Part shown: positions 14,301 through 24,366 of the stretch, piece by piece
How the letters are laid out: each line of letters begins with the position of its first letter
Position numbering within the stretch: the stretch's first letter is position 1
Assembly (NCBI RefSeq): GCF_027579695.1
Contig: NC_083589.1
Location: forward strand, 38,233,835 to 38,297,834
Direction of reading: 5' to 3'
Length of the DNA: 64,000 bases
Origin: Neoarius graeffei
Lineage: Eukaryota > Chordata > Actinopteri > Siluriformes > Ariidae
Notes under the pieces: model-generated
The model's input: only the letters and a program-made list of their open reading frames with translations
What the model was told of the DNA's origin: nothing
Database searches by the model: none
Position numbers and translations under genes: made by a program

Positions 14301-17300
14301 GAGAATTACATTGATCTTGCTCCTGAATTTACCCGTGATATGCACTTTAAGCCTCGGTCACAACCGGCCGTACGTGCTCCTACGGCCGGTCTACGTGCAA
14401 AAAACGCAAGAAACGCACGGAGGGCGCGCATGAGACGTGCTGATTTTCGAGCCGTAGACTGGCCGCAGAGGTTCTTTGTCATGTCAAACAAACTCTACGG
14501 GCGCTTACGTTTTTTTCAGGTTGCAAGACAAACATACCGTACGGCCAACGTGCGTCTTTCTCCACGAACAAAAAAAACGCAGTGATTTGGGAAACGCCAA
14601 AAATCACATGGCCAAAAAATTGTATGTCTGGTTGTGACCTAAGCTTTAAGCATCACTGGAAACCGGTGAATGAGAAAAGAAGCTCTCGCTCTCTTGTTCT
14701 CAGGGACTATTGTAACTTCGCTAGTGACATCAGCGTGGCACACAACTGCTAACTTCTCATAGGAATACTGAAAATACAGCAACAAACAAACAAACAAACA
14801 AACATCAAAAATCACTAAGCGTATCACGATTATTCTAATATAAAGGGTGGAGTTTCTCTTTCGGTTCCTTTGGGTATTTCTGCAGTTGCGTCACTGACCC
14901 TTTATAGGCTTCCTGAGTTCTGAACTGTTCATAAAAGTAGCCGAGTGAAACAGCGAACCAGGTCATTACCTCTTCTCTCTTGAGTTTCTCTCTCTTCCTG
15001 ATAAGCTCCAGCAATAGCCTGGCTCTCTCGAGGTCATGCCTCAAACGGTGCCACTCCTTCAGCTGCTCCTTCAGCGCCCGGCTCTCCTCTTCGCTGTGCC
15101 TCTGAACAAATTAAACATGATGGTTTCAGATAACATTATTCAACATTTTCAAGCCACTGAAGCGCAGGGTCTCATCAGACTCACAGGCTGGGCACTTTTC
15201 TGAGACTGTAAGCTGGAGTGCAGTCGTCTGATCAGCGGCAGCCCGTTGCGCGATTGTCTCTTCAGGGTCCAGTAGTTCAAGACCAGCTCGACAAATACCT
15301 TCTTTCTCTGCAGAGAAACTTGACTGAGGATCGAGTCCAACCTGTTGCATGTAAGAAGAGATTAGAATGAATATGAACAATCACTCAGCTCTCATATTTA
15401 ACTCCGGCCTTGATGCAAAAACCGTCAGGAAGCAAATCCTCTTGCTACAGACATTTACACACACTCCGCTCTAATCTTCTTTGTAGATGAAGCTCCACAC
15501 ATTAAAGAAATGTTCCAGTGATTAGACAAAAAAAACCAAATCAATCTCTATCCATCTACCACATCTGAAAGTGTGCAATTACTTTGGACAATTATTTGCC
15601 TGTACTGAGAACTTAAAACATTTATAAAATACTTATAAAAGACGACTAAAGGCATGGGAAGTGACTGTCAAAATGATTACGCAAAACATGTATTCGTAAA
15701 TGACACTGAAATCTGTAAAATTTATCATCATAGGCTGGTACTAATGTTTTTTAATTCTATCCACATTCACTGGATATGGGCGAACATGTGCTCTGATTAG
15801 CTATTCTACCACTAGGATATCAGTTCATGTACTGTGAGTAGACAAAAACAAAATGACGGTGCACATCAAGTCAGATATATCACCTTATCAAGTATTTAAA
15901 AGAAAAAGAAATAGCTAAGGGCGGCACGGTGGTGTAGTGGTTAGCGCTGTCGCCTCACAGCAAGAAGGTCCGGGTTTGAGCCCCGTGGCCGGCTAGGGCC
16001 TTTCTGTGCGGAGTTTGCATGTTCTCCCCGTGTCCACGTGGGTTTCCTCCGGGTGCTCCGGTTTCCCCCACAGTCCAAAGACATGCAGGTTAGGTTAACT
16101 GGTGACTCTAAATTGACCGTAGGTGTGAATGTGAGTGTGAATGGTTGTCTGTGTCTATGTGTCAGCCCTGTGATGACCTGGCGACTTGTCCAGGGTGTAC
16201 CCCGCCTTTCGCCCGTAGTCAGCTGGGATAGGCTCCAGCTTGCCTGCGACCCTGTAGAAGGATAAAGCGGCTACAGATAATGAGATGAAATGAGAAATAG
16301 CTAAAAGAATATAGTCCTCCCCATATCACCTGCTCCACACTCCAGCCCAGTCGGTGGCAGTAATGCACCTTTAAGTTGGTTTGCCAACCATCAAAAAACC
16401 CTAAAGAAGAAGAAACCGGCGGACGGTGTTACTGAACTAACCGAGAACGAAATAAAAACTCTACTCGAAAACAACCACCCCCCTCAAAAAAAAAAAAAAA
16501 AGCAACAAAACATGGAATGAAAGTATTATGGCAAGAACATATCTTTTTTTATTTTTCAAGAATTATTATAGCATTTTTCACAAATTGCTACTGTCATTTC
16601 GCTGGTTCGTTTACATTCTAAGCGGAAATTATTTTGTTGGATGTTTTGTACAAAGTTTTTATTTATCGAATTTGCAAAAAACAAAAATAATCCAGTGAGT
16701 GTGGTCAGAATAAAACAGTTATTAATAACTTTCAAATGTAGACATGTAAACGCGATAGCACGTCATGTACCACCTGACATGGAAACACAACATTGCTGAA
16801 ACTGGTCTTTACGGCATCCAGGGGGTCTCACATTTCTGCAGACCCCTTTAACTGTAAAATAAATATCACACTGGCACCATCAGTACAGAGTTACTTTATG
16901 AACAATCAGGCTATTTTCACCAGTGGGACAAAATCTAAATAAATAAATCTGACGACACCCACCCACCCCACCAAATTAAAAAAAATAAAATAAATAAATA
17001 AAAAAAAGGCTTTGACAAAGAAAATTTCTCTTCCTTAAGCCTCAAAGCCATCATCAGTAAAACAGTTGCAGTCTTGCATTTTTGAAGTTTACGTTAGCAT
17101 CTGCTGTCAGGCTTTCATTATAAGTGAGTTTTGATGGTCCTGAAATTCATCTGTGTGGTTACATCACTCGTGCTACAGACTTACTATAACGTGATTCAAG
17201 AGTATTTCTTTAATGCATCAGCAATTCTCTGTACATTCATGACTCCCTCTTTCCCTCTAATGCTTACCGATGAGGTGGAAAACTACAAACAGTCATAGCT

Positions 17301-18613
17301 GGGACTGCTGCTACAGACTCTACACTCTTTTTGTTCTTTTTGTTCTTCTGCTTTTTTGTCAGACTCATTTTCTTCTTCGGTGTCCGACAGAGTCCGTTCT
17401 TGTTTTTGGGGTCGTCGTATATAGCGAGAGGCCTCTTGATGCACCCGTTGGGGGTGTGGGCTCCGCAGTAGGCTGTCTTCTTCACAGTGAAGGTAGCACT
17501 GCCCGAATCGTTAGTCTCTTTAACGGGCTCCATCTTCAAGAATAAGCCAGCTTTCTGTGCACAGCTGACGTGGAAGGCGGTGTAGCAGTTGGCCTTGTGG
17601 CACTGGATGCAGGCGCCGATGCCTTTCTCCTTACAGAGGTAGCAGGTGAGTTTCCAGCGGGCGGGTGGAATGTTGGCTACGCCGTCGATGGGCTCGATGA
17701 AGACCGTGTTAGAGAAGCCAACCTCAGGCACCCACAGAGCACAGACCACATGGCCCCAGCGGTCATCCTCAGTCTTCTTCACGGCGCCACCCTTGTTGGG
17801 GCAGAGGATGCACTCGGCGGGCTGTTTTGGAGACTGCAGGCAGTGGCGGCACAACCACTGGCCTTCAGGGATGTAAGGAACTCCGTAACACTCCTGATGC
17901 ACTGCGAGATTACACATGTCGCAGAAAAGGATGGCGTTGCTGTCCTGACATTCTCCGTCCATACAGATGCAGCATACTGCGTCCTCGTCCACCAGCGACT
18001 GTGGATCCTGCTGACCCTCACTCTCTAAGAACGACTCCTTCTCAAAACGGTCCACAAGGAACTCGAAGACATTGGGAGACACCTGGCTGAAGCCGTCACT
18101 CCGTCTCTTTTCGTTGACCAGCTCCAGCCAGGCGTAGTCCTCCTCATCCATGTCGTATTCCACTTCCTCATCTAGCTCCTCTGGAGTTTTCTCTTCGTAG
18201 CTGTAATACGCCTGAGGTCTTCGTGGCACCGCTGGTAGGTTATACTCCACGGTGCAGAATTTTGGTTCAGGCAGGGTGCAGGATGATGCCTGAGCCCCTT
18301 GCGTGGTCACAGCAGCGTTCTTTTTCAGACGGTTGTTTTTGAGACGCGCTGACCGCAACGGGGCCTGCTGAGGTTTCTCTCTGTTCTCCTTATTGCTGGT
18401 GCATTCCATGATCTCCTGAGCCACAGGGTCGTCATCGGTGATGACATCGAGCTTGTCGAAGATGCTGATCCGGTGGATGCGGCCATCGACCTCCAGCTCT
18501 ACCATGCGTTGGGCTTGTGCGTATGTCAGGGTCTCCCTGTTCGGAGACGGTTTGATAGGAGAGGGCGCCCGTTGCAGTGCGGGGATCCTGTTGTTCCGTG
18601 CTTTCTTCCCCAT
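1696..18613 (-). CDS. brd1: BRD1 (BRPF2) chromatin scaffold, 5' six coding exons, 3' end outside window
   Basis: Exons (minus strand, transcript order): 18613-17268, 15341-15185, 15101-14970, 10866-10738, 3093-2781, 1947-1696. All junctions have GT donors and AG acceptors and keep frame for 776 codons. The start ATG at 18613 follows an acceptor at 18631, so at least one 5' UTR exon lies upstream. Exon 1 gives 449 residues: '[14 protein letters not shown]' near 27-40, the acidic '[15 protein letters not shown]' near 150-164, PHD finger 1 at ~214-258, then Zn knuckle and extended PHD at ~268-383. Exons 4-5 hold a bromodomain split by a 7.6-kb intron, with 'NCMKYNAKD' carrying the acetyl-lysine-binding Asn. 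Known of the family: BRPF proteins tether HBO1 or MOZ/MORF acetyltransferase with ING and MEAF6 to histone H3 in the nucleus. The PWWP domain should follow left of base 1696. BRD1 is chosen over BRPF1/BRPF3 from sequence and from the zbed4-alg12-creld2 neighbourhood. A recent fish paralogue (a/b) cannot be told apart here. Confidence 0.93.
3221..4728. mobile_element. hAT-like element in brd1 intron
   Basis: The ends are inverted: CAGGGCTTGACATT at 3221 and AATGTCAAGCCCTG ending at 4728. The 'CAG...CTG' form is typical of hAT elements. The eight flanking bases on each side (tacaagac / aagtctat) do not match, so a clean target duplication is missing. Around 3690-3800 short broken frames look like transposase remains, but I cannot assign them firmly. 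A 32-base G run sits just inside the right end. Confidence 0.6.
4671..4702 (+). repeat. 32-base poly-G tract
   Basis: An uninterrupted run of 32 G on the plus strand, preceded by a (TAAA)n run near 4618-4640. It is C-rich on the transcribed brd1 pre-mRNA. The assembled length should be treated as approximate because homopolymers of this size are often miscounted. Confidence 0.85.
4941..5308 (+). repeat. tRNA-derived SINE, full length
   Basis: The head 'ggcggcacggtggtgtagtgg' region contains an A-box-like 'TGGTGTAGTGGTTAG', and 'GGTTCGAGCCCC' matches an internal B box. The body ends with 'ataggctccagcttgcctg' and 'gataaagcggctagagata'. It is bracketed by (TA)n runs (about 4905-4940 and 5305-5338), so it probably landed in a TA microsatellite. 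Related copies lie at 15919, 40468, 41806, 42256, 49112, 50998, 52985, 55166 and 63775. From memory it resembles the fish 'Mermaid' SINE family. Confidence 0.85.
5345..6331. other. brd1 intron, AT-rich, no gene seen; small inverted-end element at 6195-6284
   Basis: I see no exon or ORF of note here. Bases 6195-6284 start 'TGTTGCCAGAT' and end 'ATCTGGCAACA', enclosing about 70 bp. A second copy of the same unit lies at 26014-26100 inside another transposon. This is consistent with a very small non-autonomous DNA element. Confidence 0.5.
6727..8050 (+). mobile_element. hAT (Charlie-like) element with internally deleted transposase
   Basis: The TIRs are CAGGGGTCACCAAACT and its inverse AGTTTGGTGACCCCTG in near-perfect form. 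An 8-bp target duplication CTCTAATG lies at 6719-6726 and 8051-8058. Frames at 7048-7190 read '[19 protein letters not shown]' and '[20 protein letters not shown]', matching the N-terminal zinc-finger region of Charlie/GTF2IRD2-type transposases. A later frame has '[19 protein letters not shown]', the start of the catalytic core (D of 'MDES'). The middle and the C-terminal dimerisation region are missing, so the copy is non-autonomous. Confidence 0.85.
7774..7886. repeat. 14-bp minisatellite
   Basis: About eight head-to-tail copies of a 14-bp unit, consensus GGATATAGTAGTGG with variants such as GGATAGAGTAGTGG and GGCTAAAGTAGTGT. It lies inside the Charlie-like hAT, in its non-coding right half. 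Confidence 0.85.
8072..8368. repeat. Long, nearly perfect inverted repeat (hairpin)
   Basis: The core arms 8101-8216 and 8233-8346 are reverse complements with only a few mismatches, separated by 16 bp. Pairing continues less perfectly out to about 8072 and 8368 ('agctagcaagag' against 'ctcttactagct'). It directly abuts the right target duplication of the Charlie-like hAT. There is no coding potential. It may be a fold-back element or an inverted duplication. Confidence 0.85.
8412..8996. repeat. Probable non-autonomous repeat with inverted ends
   Basis: The left side has 'AGCCTGGGCCCGCCC' and 'TTAGTCTGGCCAGGC'; the right side has 'TTGGCCAGACCAATAGC' and 'GCCAGACTAAGC'. These give short inverted matches around AGYCTGG. 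GC content is higher than around it. I find no ORF. Boundaries are approximate. Confidence 0.4.
9281..9470. repeat. GC-rich tandem repeat, ~41-bp unit
   Basis: Units begin 'GCGGGCGCGGGCGGGAGCGG' and end 'CTGAAAATCATAATTCTTT'. Two are nearly identical at about 9350-9435, with degenerate units on each side. Related units occur at 6420-6500, 36840-36880 and 37437-37550, always inside the same hAT family, so the array is part of that element's ends. Confidence 0.7.
9485..10737. other. brd1 intron, no feature recognised
   Basis: I see short unsupported ORFs only, no exon, no clear element boundaries. A short CA/C-rich run (about 10701-10722) lies next to the brd1 exon donor at 10737. Confidence 0.6.
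11249..11760 (+). mobile_element. Harbinger-type MITE, copy 1
   Basis: It begins AGGCCAATTTATGCTGAC and ends GCATGCAGAGGCCT, giving short imperfect inverted ends (AGGCC...ATGC). The flanking triplet TTA is duplicated (11246-11248 and 11761-11763). An ATG at 11498 opens a 20-codon frame starting '[12 protein letters not shown]', the usual opening of MADF-domain proteins encoded by PIF/Harbinger transposons. Two sisters lie at 13143-13664 and 24367-24878. Confidence 0.75.
11828..12942. mobile_element. Non-autonomous hAT element, GTTCA-rich ends
   Basis: The target duplication CTGCCTGA (11820-11827, 12943-12950) is exact. The inverted ends read CAGTGTTGTGCA and TGCACAACACTG. The first 120 bp and the last 120 bp are crowded with GTTCA/TGAAC motifs, which resemble subterminal transposase-binding repeats. 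No intact transposase frame is present, at 1,115 bp in total. Confidence 0.8.
13143..13664 (+). mobile_element. Harbinger-type MITE, copy 2
   Basis: Same ends as copy 1 (AGGCCAATTTATGCTGAC / GCATGCAGAGGCCT), with the triplet GAA duplicated at 13140-13142 and 13665-13667. The MADF-like start (ATG at 13385) is followed by the same truncated frame as in copy 1. A local duplication of 'agttctagtcattata' has been added after it. Confidence 0.75.
14353..14643. mobile_element. hAT-type MITE, 291 bp
   Basis: It is flanked by an exact 8-bp duplication CTTTAAGC (14345-14352 and 14644-14651). The inverted ends are CTCGGTCACAACC and GGTTGTGACCTAAG. The interior is GC-rich and repeats 'tacggccg'-type words. 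It ends about 325 bp before the brd1 exon at 14970-15101 and does not touch the splice sites. Confidence 0.8.
15919..16292 (+). repeat. tRNA-derived SINE, full length
   Basis: Same family as 4941-5308, with A-box 'TGGTGTAGTGGTTAG', body and 'gataaagcggctacagata' end followed by a 'gagatgaaatgag' tail. It lies in brd1 intron 1. The flanks 'aaatagcta' at both ends suggest a target duplication (AAATAGCTA, 15910-15918 and 16296-16304). Confidence 0.85.
16305..17267. other. brd1 intron 1 proximal part, no feature recognised
   Basis: AT-rich intron sequence with homopolymer runs, reaching the brd1 donor at 17267-17266. I see no exon or transposon boundary. Confidence 0.6.
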
Positions 18614-18758
18614 CGTGGACCCTCAAAAATCTGCACAGGAAAATAGAGTTAATTCACAGACGCAATTTCCAGTCGCAGTATACCTTTGACACAGTGCACA
18701 CACTAACCCAAAACAAAACAAGCAGTCTGAACCAGTGATTCATGCACACATCAAATTT

Positions 18759-19080
18759 GGCAGCACAGTGGTGTAGTGGTTAGCACTGTCGCCTCACAGC
18801 AAGAAGGTCCTGGGTTCGAGCCCAGCAGCCACCTTTCTGTGTAGAGTTTGCATGTTGTCCACGTAGGTTTCCCCCACACTTCAAAGACACGCACGTGAGG
18901 CAGCCTTGGGCTGAAGTGCCCTTGAGCAAGGTACTTAACCCCTGACTGCTCCCAGGGCACCGTAGTGTGGCTGCCCACCGCTCTGGGTGCGTGCGCACAT
19001 GTGTTCACTGCTTCATATGGGTTAAATGCAGAGGTGCTTGAAGTGTGCATGTGACAAATTAAGGTTTCTTCTTTGTCTTC
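18759..19080 (+). repeat. tRNA-headed SINE, long-tail subtype
   Basis: The head 'ggtgtagtggttagcac' and B-box 'GGGTTCGAGCCC' match the main SINE. After about 150 bp the body switches to 'cccttgagcaaggtactta' and 'ttcatatgggttaaatgcag', as at 1-275 and 55690-56040. The same head is therefore joined to two alternative bodies in this genome. Confidence 0.75.
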
Positions 19081-20949
19081 TAAATGGTTTACTTTTGCTG
19101 CAAACAAATCATCAGAGATCAAAAGTTCAAGAGGTTTTATAAATACTACTTTCATCTGATTTGAGACTTCTATCAAGTATCTGCAGCAGGTATTGCTGTT
19201 GTAATAACCGCAGAGTAAAATCTATCAAGATTCACAGAGAACAGCCAGACTGTTTCAGTAAACAAAACAAGACGGAAAAATTCAACACGCTGTCAGTTTG
19301 TGAGACTGACTAACACTGAGCTGGTGTGAACCCATCAGAGTTGTACTCTTCAGAGAGGAAACTTGTAGCAGCAGTAGTAGTGTACACACAAATGAATGGA
19401 CGTCGGGGTGGTTACTGAACATGAATACAATCTGATGCACATGTAAGGTGAAACAGAAGTGAGCAGAAAACCTGAAGAAGAGAGGAATCGTTTCCATGGT
19501 AATTACTACTGACAGATTTTGTTGCATACCACAGTGTGGTGGTGAAGGGGGGGCGGAGAAACACTCACGACCCCAAACCTTGATCTCATTCAGGTCTTAA
19601 CCGGAATACTTGTGTATTTTTTTTTTTTTGTTCACGTTAGAAGAAACACCTGAACTGCTCCTAGTAATAAAACATTAAAGCACCAAATGGCGCCATAGCA
19701 AAACAAAACCGGGCACTAATCTCACTATTCTCTCCTGCCCTTTAAATCCATGTCACAACATCGAGCAGATCTCACAGTCTTGTGTCTCTACGCTGATCAC
19801 ATCAGATCAGTACAACTCCAGCTGCTCAGACCGCCATCATTCTGTAGAAAAGCAGTGCATGATTACCTGGGAGGCCCCTATGCTTTTAACTGGAGAAAGA
19901 AGCAGCGGCTGCTGAAAGCAATGGCGATCCGGCCTGCTCGGCGCCTCGCGCACAATCTTCTCATCCAAAGGGCACAGACTGAGCTTCCGGTTCACGAATT
20001 TGAATTACGCCAAAAAGTATCCACGACGCTCTCCAAAACTATACTTCTCAAAACATATAAAATGGCTGAAACCTGGGTTTAAAAGCCATCCGTGAAAACA
20101 CCACCGTCCTCTTCCCTGTTCACGCAGACACACTGCTGCTGCTACAAGCTTCGCCTTCCCCCCCACAACAATGCGGACGGGTTTGCTCCACAAAGCACCG
20201 CCCACTACGCACGACGTGATGACGTTTCACGTTGCACGGAACAGAAAACACGTTGTCCCAGTGGCTGCATGCCAAATAAATTCAAACTCCCTATGCAAGT
20301 GCGCTTAGCTGTGGCACCAAATAATAGGTTTCTACGATGTACATAGTGCGCTTATATATAACACAGCGAGGTATTTGGAATATAGCCAAGGTGAATTTTC
20401 ACAGCCGTTTGTTTCCTCGCCCTTTGTTGAGACGTATTTGTCCGTTGTGGGTTATTTTGCTCTACCCTACAGAACACATCAAAGGTTACAGAACATAATT
20501 ATATATTAACTTAGTATTACAGACGTATTCTTATAATAGGAAATATTATTATTATTAATGATATACACGTTTATAAACATATTTGCACTTTCTGTTACCG
20601 TCCTTTCCGAGGATCAGAAGATATATTTAAATCCCCCAAAGAGCCCCTGTTTGCCCCACCCCTGCTGGCGCCTTGGTGCCCCTGAAAGAGACCCTCGGGT
20701 CAAGAAACCCCGTACGTTTGCTTTCCTAACCCGATAAGACTGTTTCCAACACATTTCCTTTAAAAAAAAGATAAATAAAGCTCTCTGTGTGAGGACACTG
20801 ATAGTATTCATGTTTCTTAAACTTGTTTATACACCAACAAGGCCACGATTACCCCCGGCTTTCTCTCAATGGAATAAATAACGCTGCTGACGAGTTTTTG
20901 TTTTCCTTTTTTTTTTTTTTTGCCCCTTTCGCTGCCATGTTGAAAACCC
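19081..20949. promoter_or_regulatory. brd1 / zbed4 divergent upstream region
   Basis: brd1 (minus) and zbed4 (plus) diverge from here. brd1 needs a 5' UTR exon upstream of its acceptor at 18631. The CpG-containing stretch 19900-20260, with TGACGT inside 'gatgacgtttcacg' near 20217-20230, is a candidate for its start, but I cannot place a donor with confidence. No ORF longer than about 110 codons is credible. Confidence 0.4.
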
Positions 20950-20960
20950 TGATACCCTCG

Positions 20961-20968
20961 TGACGTCA
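20961..20968. promoter_or_regulatory. Palindromic CRE (TGACGTCA)
   Basis: An exact TGACGTCA lies within 'ctcgtgacgtcactag', about 180 bp upstream of the probable zbed4 5' UTR donor. CREB/ATF factors bind this palindrome in TATA-less CpG promoters. Function here is inferred from position. Confidence 0.6.
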
Positions 20969-20989
20969 CTAGAGCACTTCCTTCCGCCC

Positions 20990-21142
20990 GACGCTGAGTG
21001 GAGCTGTAACTGCTGCTGAGTGTTTTAACCCGCACTGGAGACAAAGCCACGAAAATAATCACCTCGCTTTGGATCAATCACACGTATTTATTTACCTTAT
21101 TAAATAACTCCTGTTGATTGAAATACGCGCCAGTAACTGAAG
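20990..21142 (+). other. zbed4: Probable non-coding first exon of zbed4
   Basis: A good donor, AAG|GTATGTGG, sits at 21142/21143. It follows a CRE and GC-rich sequence, and the zbed4 coding exon is preceded by an acceptor at 26843. The start coordinate is a guess. The resulting first intron would be about 5.7 kb. Confidence 0.4.
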
Positions 21143-22982
21143 GTATGTGGGATTTTCTGAATTTCTGAACTGAGACCTTAAACGGCCGTTATAATGAAAG
21201 GCGCTGTGTAGGGTTTCGGTTAGATCCATTTCTCTGGTTGGTTCTACCAACACTAGGATCTGGTTCTGCCCCGCCAGGCAGGTTATTGCCCCCTGTACTG
21301 TGGGCCGCGCTAGTTAGCTAACTAGCTAAAAAGGCCCTTCTTGTGCATGATGTTTTCCTAACCCTAATCCACCTGGACCTATAGAACACCTCTCATGTCA
21401 TGCTGATGGATGGATGGATGGATGGATGAAGTCTTGCTCTCCTCTCCTTTAGTTGCTCTGTCAGTGTGTGATTTTAATCCATGTGACAGTGCGGTGGCCA
21501 GCATTAGCTTCAGCCATTAGCTTGAATAGCTGAAATGTGTTCCTCTAAGCTAACAGGCTAACCTCATAATAATAATAATAATAATAATAATAATTACTAC
21601 AAACCATAATGCAGACTTGATTTAAATCACGCAGTTGGATACAAAAACGTGACTTTTTTAAAATATTTTAATCATTTAAAAAAAAGTCACGTTATCATTA
21701 TTGACAAAAAATGAGTGGTTGCTTTGGAAACTTAGCATTATTATTATTATTATTATTATTGCTACTGTTTGTGTATTATCCATTTGTAGCTGAAAGCGTT
21801 CAATTTCATCGAGATGGTAGTTTTTTTTTAAATTTCCTTTTTACAAACTGTTTAGTAGACGAAAGAAGCAAAATAAAACCTGTTAACCTTGTACCTGATA
21901 GCTTTTAAACAAGCGAAAAGTAGGAAGACGTTGAGGAAAATGTCGTTTGATTAGCTATCTACTCATACAAACACAAACCGCGACAAGGCTAGCTAGCATT
22001 AATTCACTTACCGGATGTGAGGTAATTATGGCTGAAGCCCTTTGTCTGTGCTATTCTACACATTTAACATTCATTGCTGTGCGTTTATTCCACCACATAG
22101 CTGCTCTTTTGAGTTTTATTATTTAAGCCTTATCGCTTTTGTTTCGGTGTAACCCGAGGAGGAAATAAAGATAGGACGTGTCCTCCAGTTCCGGGTTCAT
22201 GGAGCCGGCGGTGTCACACAGCAGCTCCTGCATCTGCGAGGTCACAGCTCCAGATTACAGCTCAATACTGTTTAAAATGTACCTCGTATTTATCATCCAT
22301 TATCTTTCCTAAATAAGATATGAATTGCAGCTGAGATGTGGCTTAGAATCGAGTTCTCTTCAGCTCAGTGCAGAAACTTCTTTGAGGTATATTTTATGTA
22401 TTTGTTCAGGTTGGTTCTTCTGTAACTCGGATAAAAACTGAAAGACAAGCAGCTGTTGGTGAAAACCTGACTCAAGACCATAATAGCAGCTTACTGGACT
22501 GTTGTACTGGTTCACGGAGCTCAACCGGCATGTCAGATAAGCCTGTTTTCAACAAGTTACTGTATTTTGTTTGTCTTTTTAAATTGTAATACCAGGTCTG
22601 CTGGCAGTCCTGGGATGTTAATCCGCATCCTTGTATTAGCACTAACTTGGACTTTATTTCTGTTTAATGACCGATGTGTTGAATTCTCAGACCTGATTGC
22701 GAGGAAGGTGTTGATTTAATGTTACTCTGACAGTAATGCTGGCTGTAATTCAAATTCAGTTCACAGGTTTATATTAACGCGCTTATTATTACCTCTGCCA
22801 ACTTTTGTTGGAGGAGGTTGTTTTCCTTTTTTTTTTCTGTTCCCAATGTAACTCAAAAAGTCGTGAATGGATTTTGAGGAAAGGTGAGCCATGGCTCAAG
22901 GAACAGTTAATGAGATTTTAATGCAAATCAGAATATGTGGCTTGGCGGAGGTGTGCGCTCTATCCAGTGCCCTTCTAGTTTT

Positions 22983-23620
22983 TATGTTATTGTTTCTATA
23001 ATTATAAAACATGGGGCAAATTACTCAATTCTGATTGGTCAATCAAGGAGGGCTTTTTTTTCCCTTAACACGGGCCGTATTTCTGAAATGCTATTGGCTA
23101 GTTCGTTGCTTAGTTATGGTTACAAAAATTAGCAAATTTTGTCAACAAAACGGCTGACTCAGCAATGCCGCGTTTCACCATATTTGACGAAGAAATGATA
23201 AACCAATTGAAAGCTGCAAGCGAAAATGAAAATACCAAAAGACGCTTTAGAAACTGATTGAAACGTGCAAGATAGTCTTGCACCCTGATTGGTTCAGAAA
23301 ATGTGAATGACAAATGCTGTGAACTTGAATGGCTTCCAAAGTATGAATTTGGCCCTATATATATTATAAACAAGTAATCATATGGCTCCTCGTAAAATTA
23401 AGGATTAATTTCACAAGTGATTTCGAAGTTTTGAAATTGCCCTCGTCGCAAATTTTCAAAACTTCGAAATCACTCATGAAATTAATCCTTAATTTTACTC
23501 GGCCCCATATGATTGCCTCTACTAACAATTCGAAAGGAACTAGTATACAGTGGATGAGCGACAATTTACACTTAATAGTTAAACATTATTTATTTAACAA
23601 ATATATAATAATGTGAGATG
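22983..23620. repeat. Repeat with 67-bp near-palindrome (arms 23373-23440 and 23447-23515)
   Basis: The arms 'aagtgatttcgaagttttga' and its inverse form a near-perfect hairpin with a 6-bp loop, flanked by 'atcatatgg' and 'ccatatgat'. The surrounding AT-rich sequence in zbed4 intron 1 looks like a dispersed element, though I could not fix its outer ends. Confidence 0.6.
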
Positions 23621-23654
23621 CTTATTTTAATGAAGGAGTTGCAGGTGTCAGCCT

Positions 23655-24340
23655 TTTTTAATGGTCAGGTCAACTTGATTTATATAGCACTTTAACAACA
23701 GCCCTTGCTGACCAAAGTGCTTTACATAGATCGTTGAATCATAATATGATTAAAAAGGTGTAAAGTACACACACACACTCGGCTCTGTAAGATGAGTTAA
23801 GTGTAAATTTAAGGGCTAAAATGGAAGAACACCTAATGCGCAGTGGTAAACTGTTCCAGAGTTTCCACCACTGTGAGCGCACGGTCACCTTTTGTTTACA
23901 ACCGTGCCCTTAGAGTGGGCAAAATAAGCTGGTCAGAGGACCTCGGCGATCTTGATGCAGTATGAGCTAACCAGTGCAGGGCTTGAGAAACAAACCATCT
24001 TAAACTGAAACCTGCACTAAACTGCAAGTCAGTGATGGGAAGCCAAAACTGTAGTAATATGGTGGTTCTTTGCACCAGTTAAAAATTATGTAGCAGCAAT
24101 TTTGACTACCTGTAGGTGGGTTAAGCGTGATAGACTGATCCCAATATACAGTGAATTACTGTAATCTAAACTAGACAAAATAAAAGCACAAACAAGTTTT
24201 TCCCTGTCCTGAGAAGAAAGGTATAGCTTAATTTTTTTTTTAAATTGCCCTAAGTTTGCAGGGAGGACTACCTTTAACAACAGCATTTTTTGTGTATCAA
24301 ATTGAAAACTGGACAAAAAAAAGTATACTGAGGTTTCTGG
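23655..24340. repeat. Dispersed repeat relic ('tatatagcactttaacaac' type)
   Basis: It opens with 'ttgatttatatagcacttta' and 'aagtgctttacatag', words common at the 3' ends of fish retroelement relics. No coding frame survives. Assignment to a class is uncertain. Confidence 0.35.
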
Positions 24341-24366
24341 CATAAGGCCTAATGTATGGAGACAAA

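Noticed and set aside
17570-18028. 152-codon open frame on the plus strand
   Set aside because: Antisense shadow of the brd1 PHD-finger exon.
20817-21077. 86-codon minus-strand frame near the CRE
   Set aside because: Low-complexity, overlaps the promoter and has no recognisable domain.
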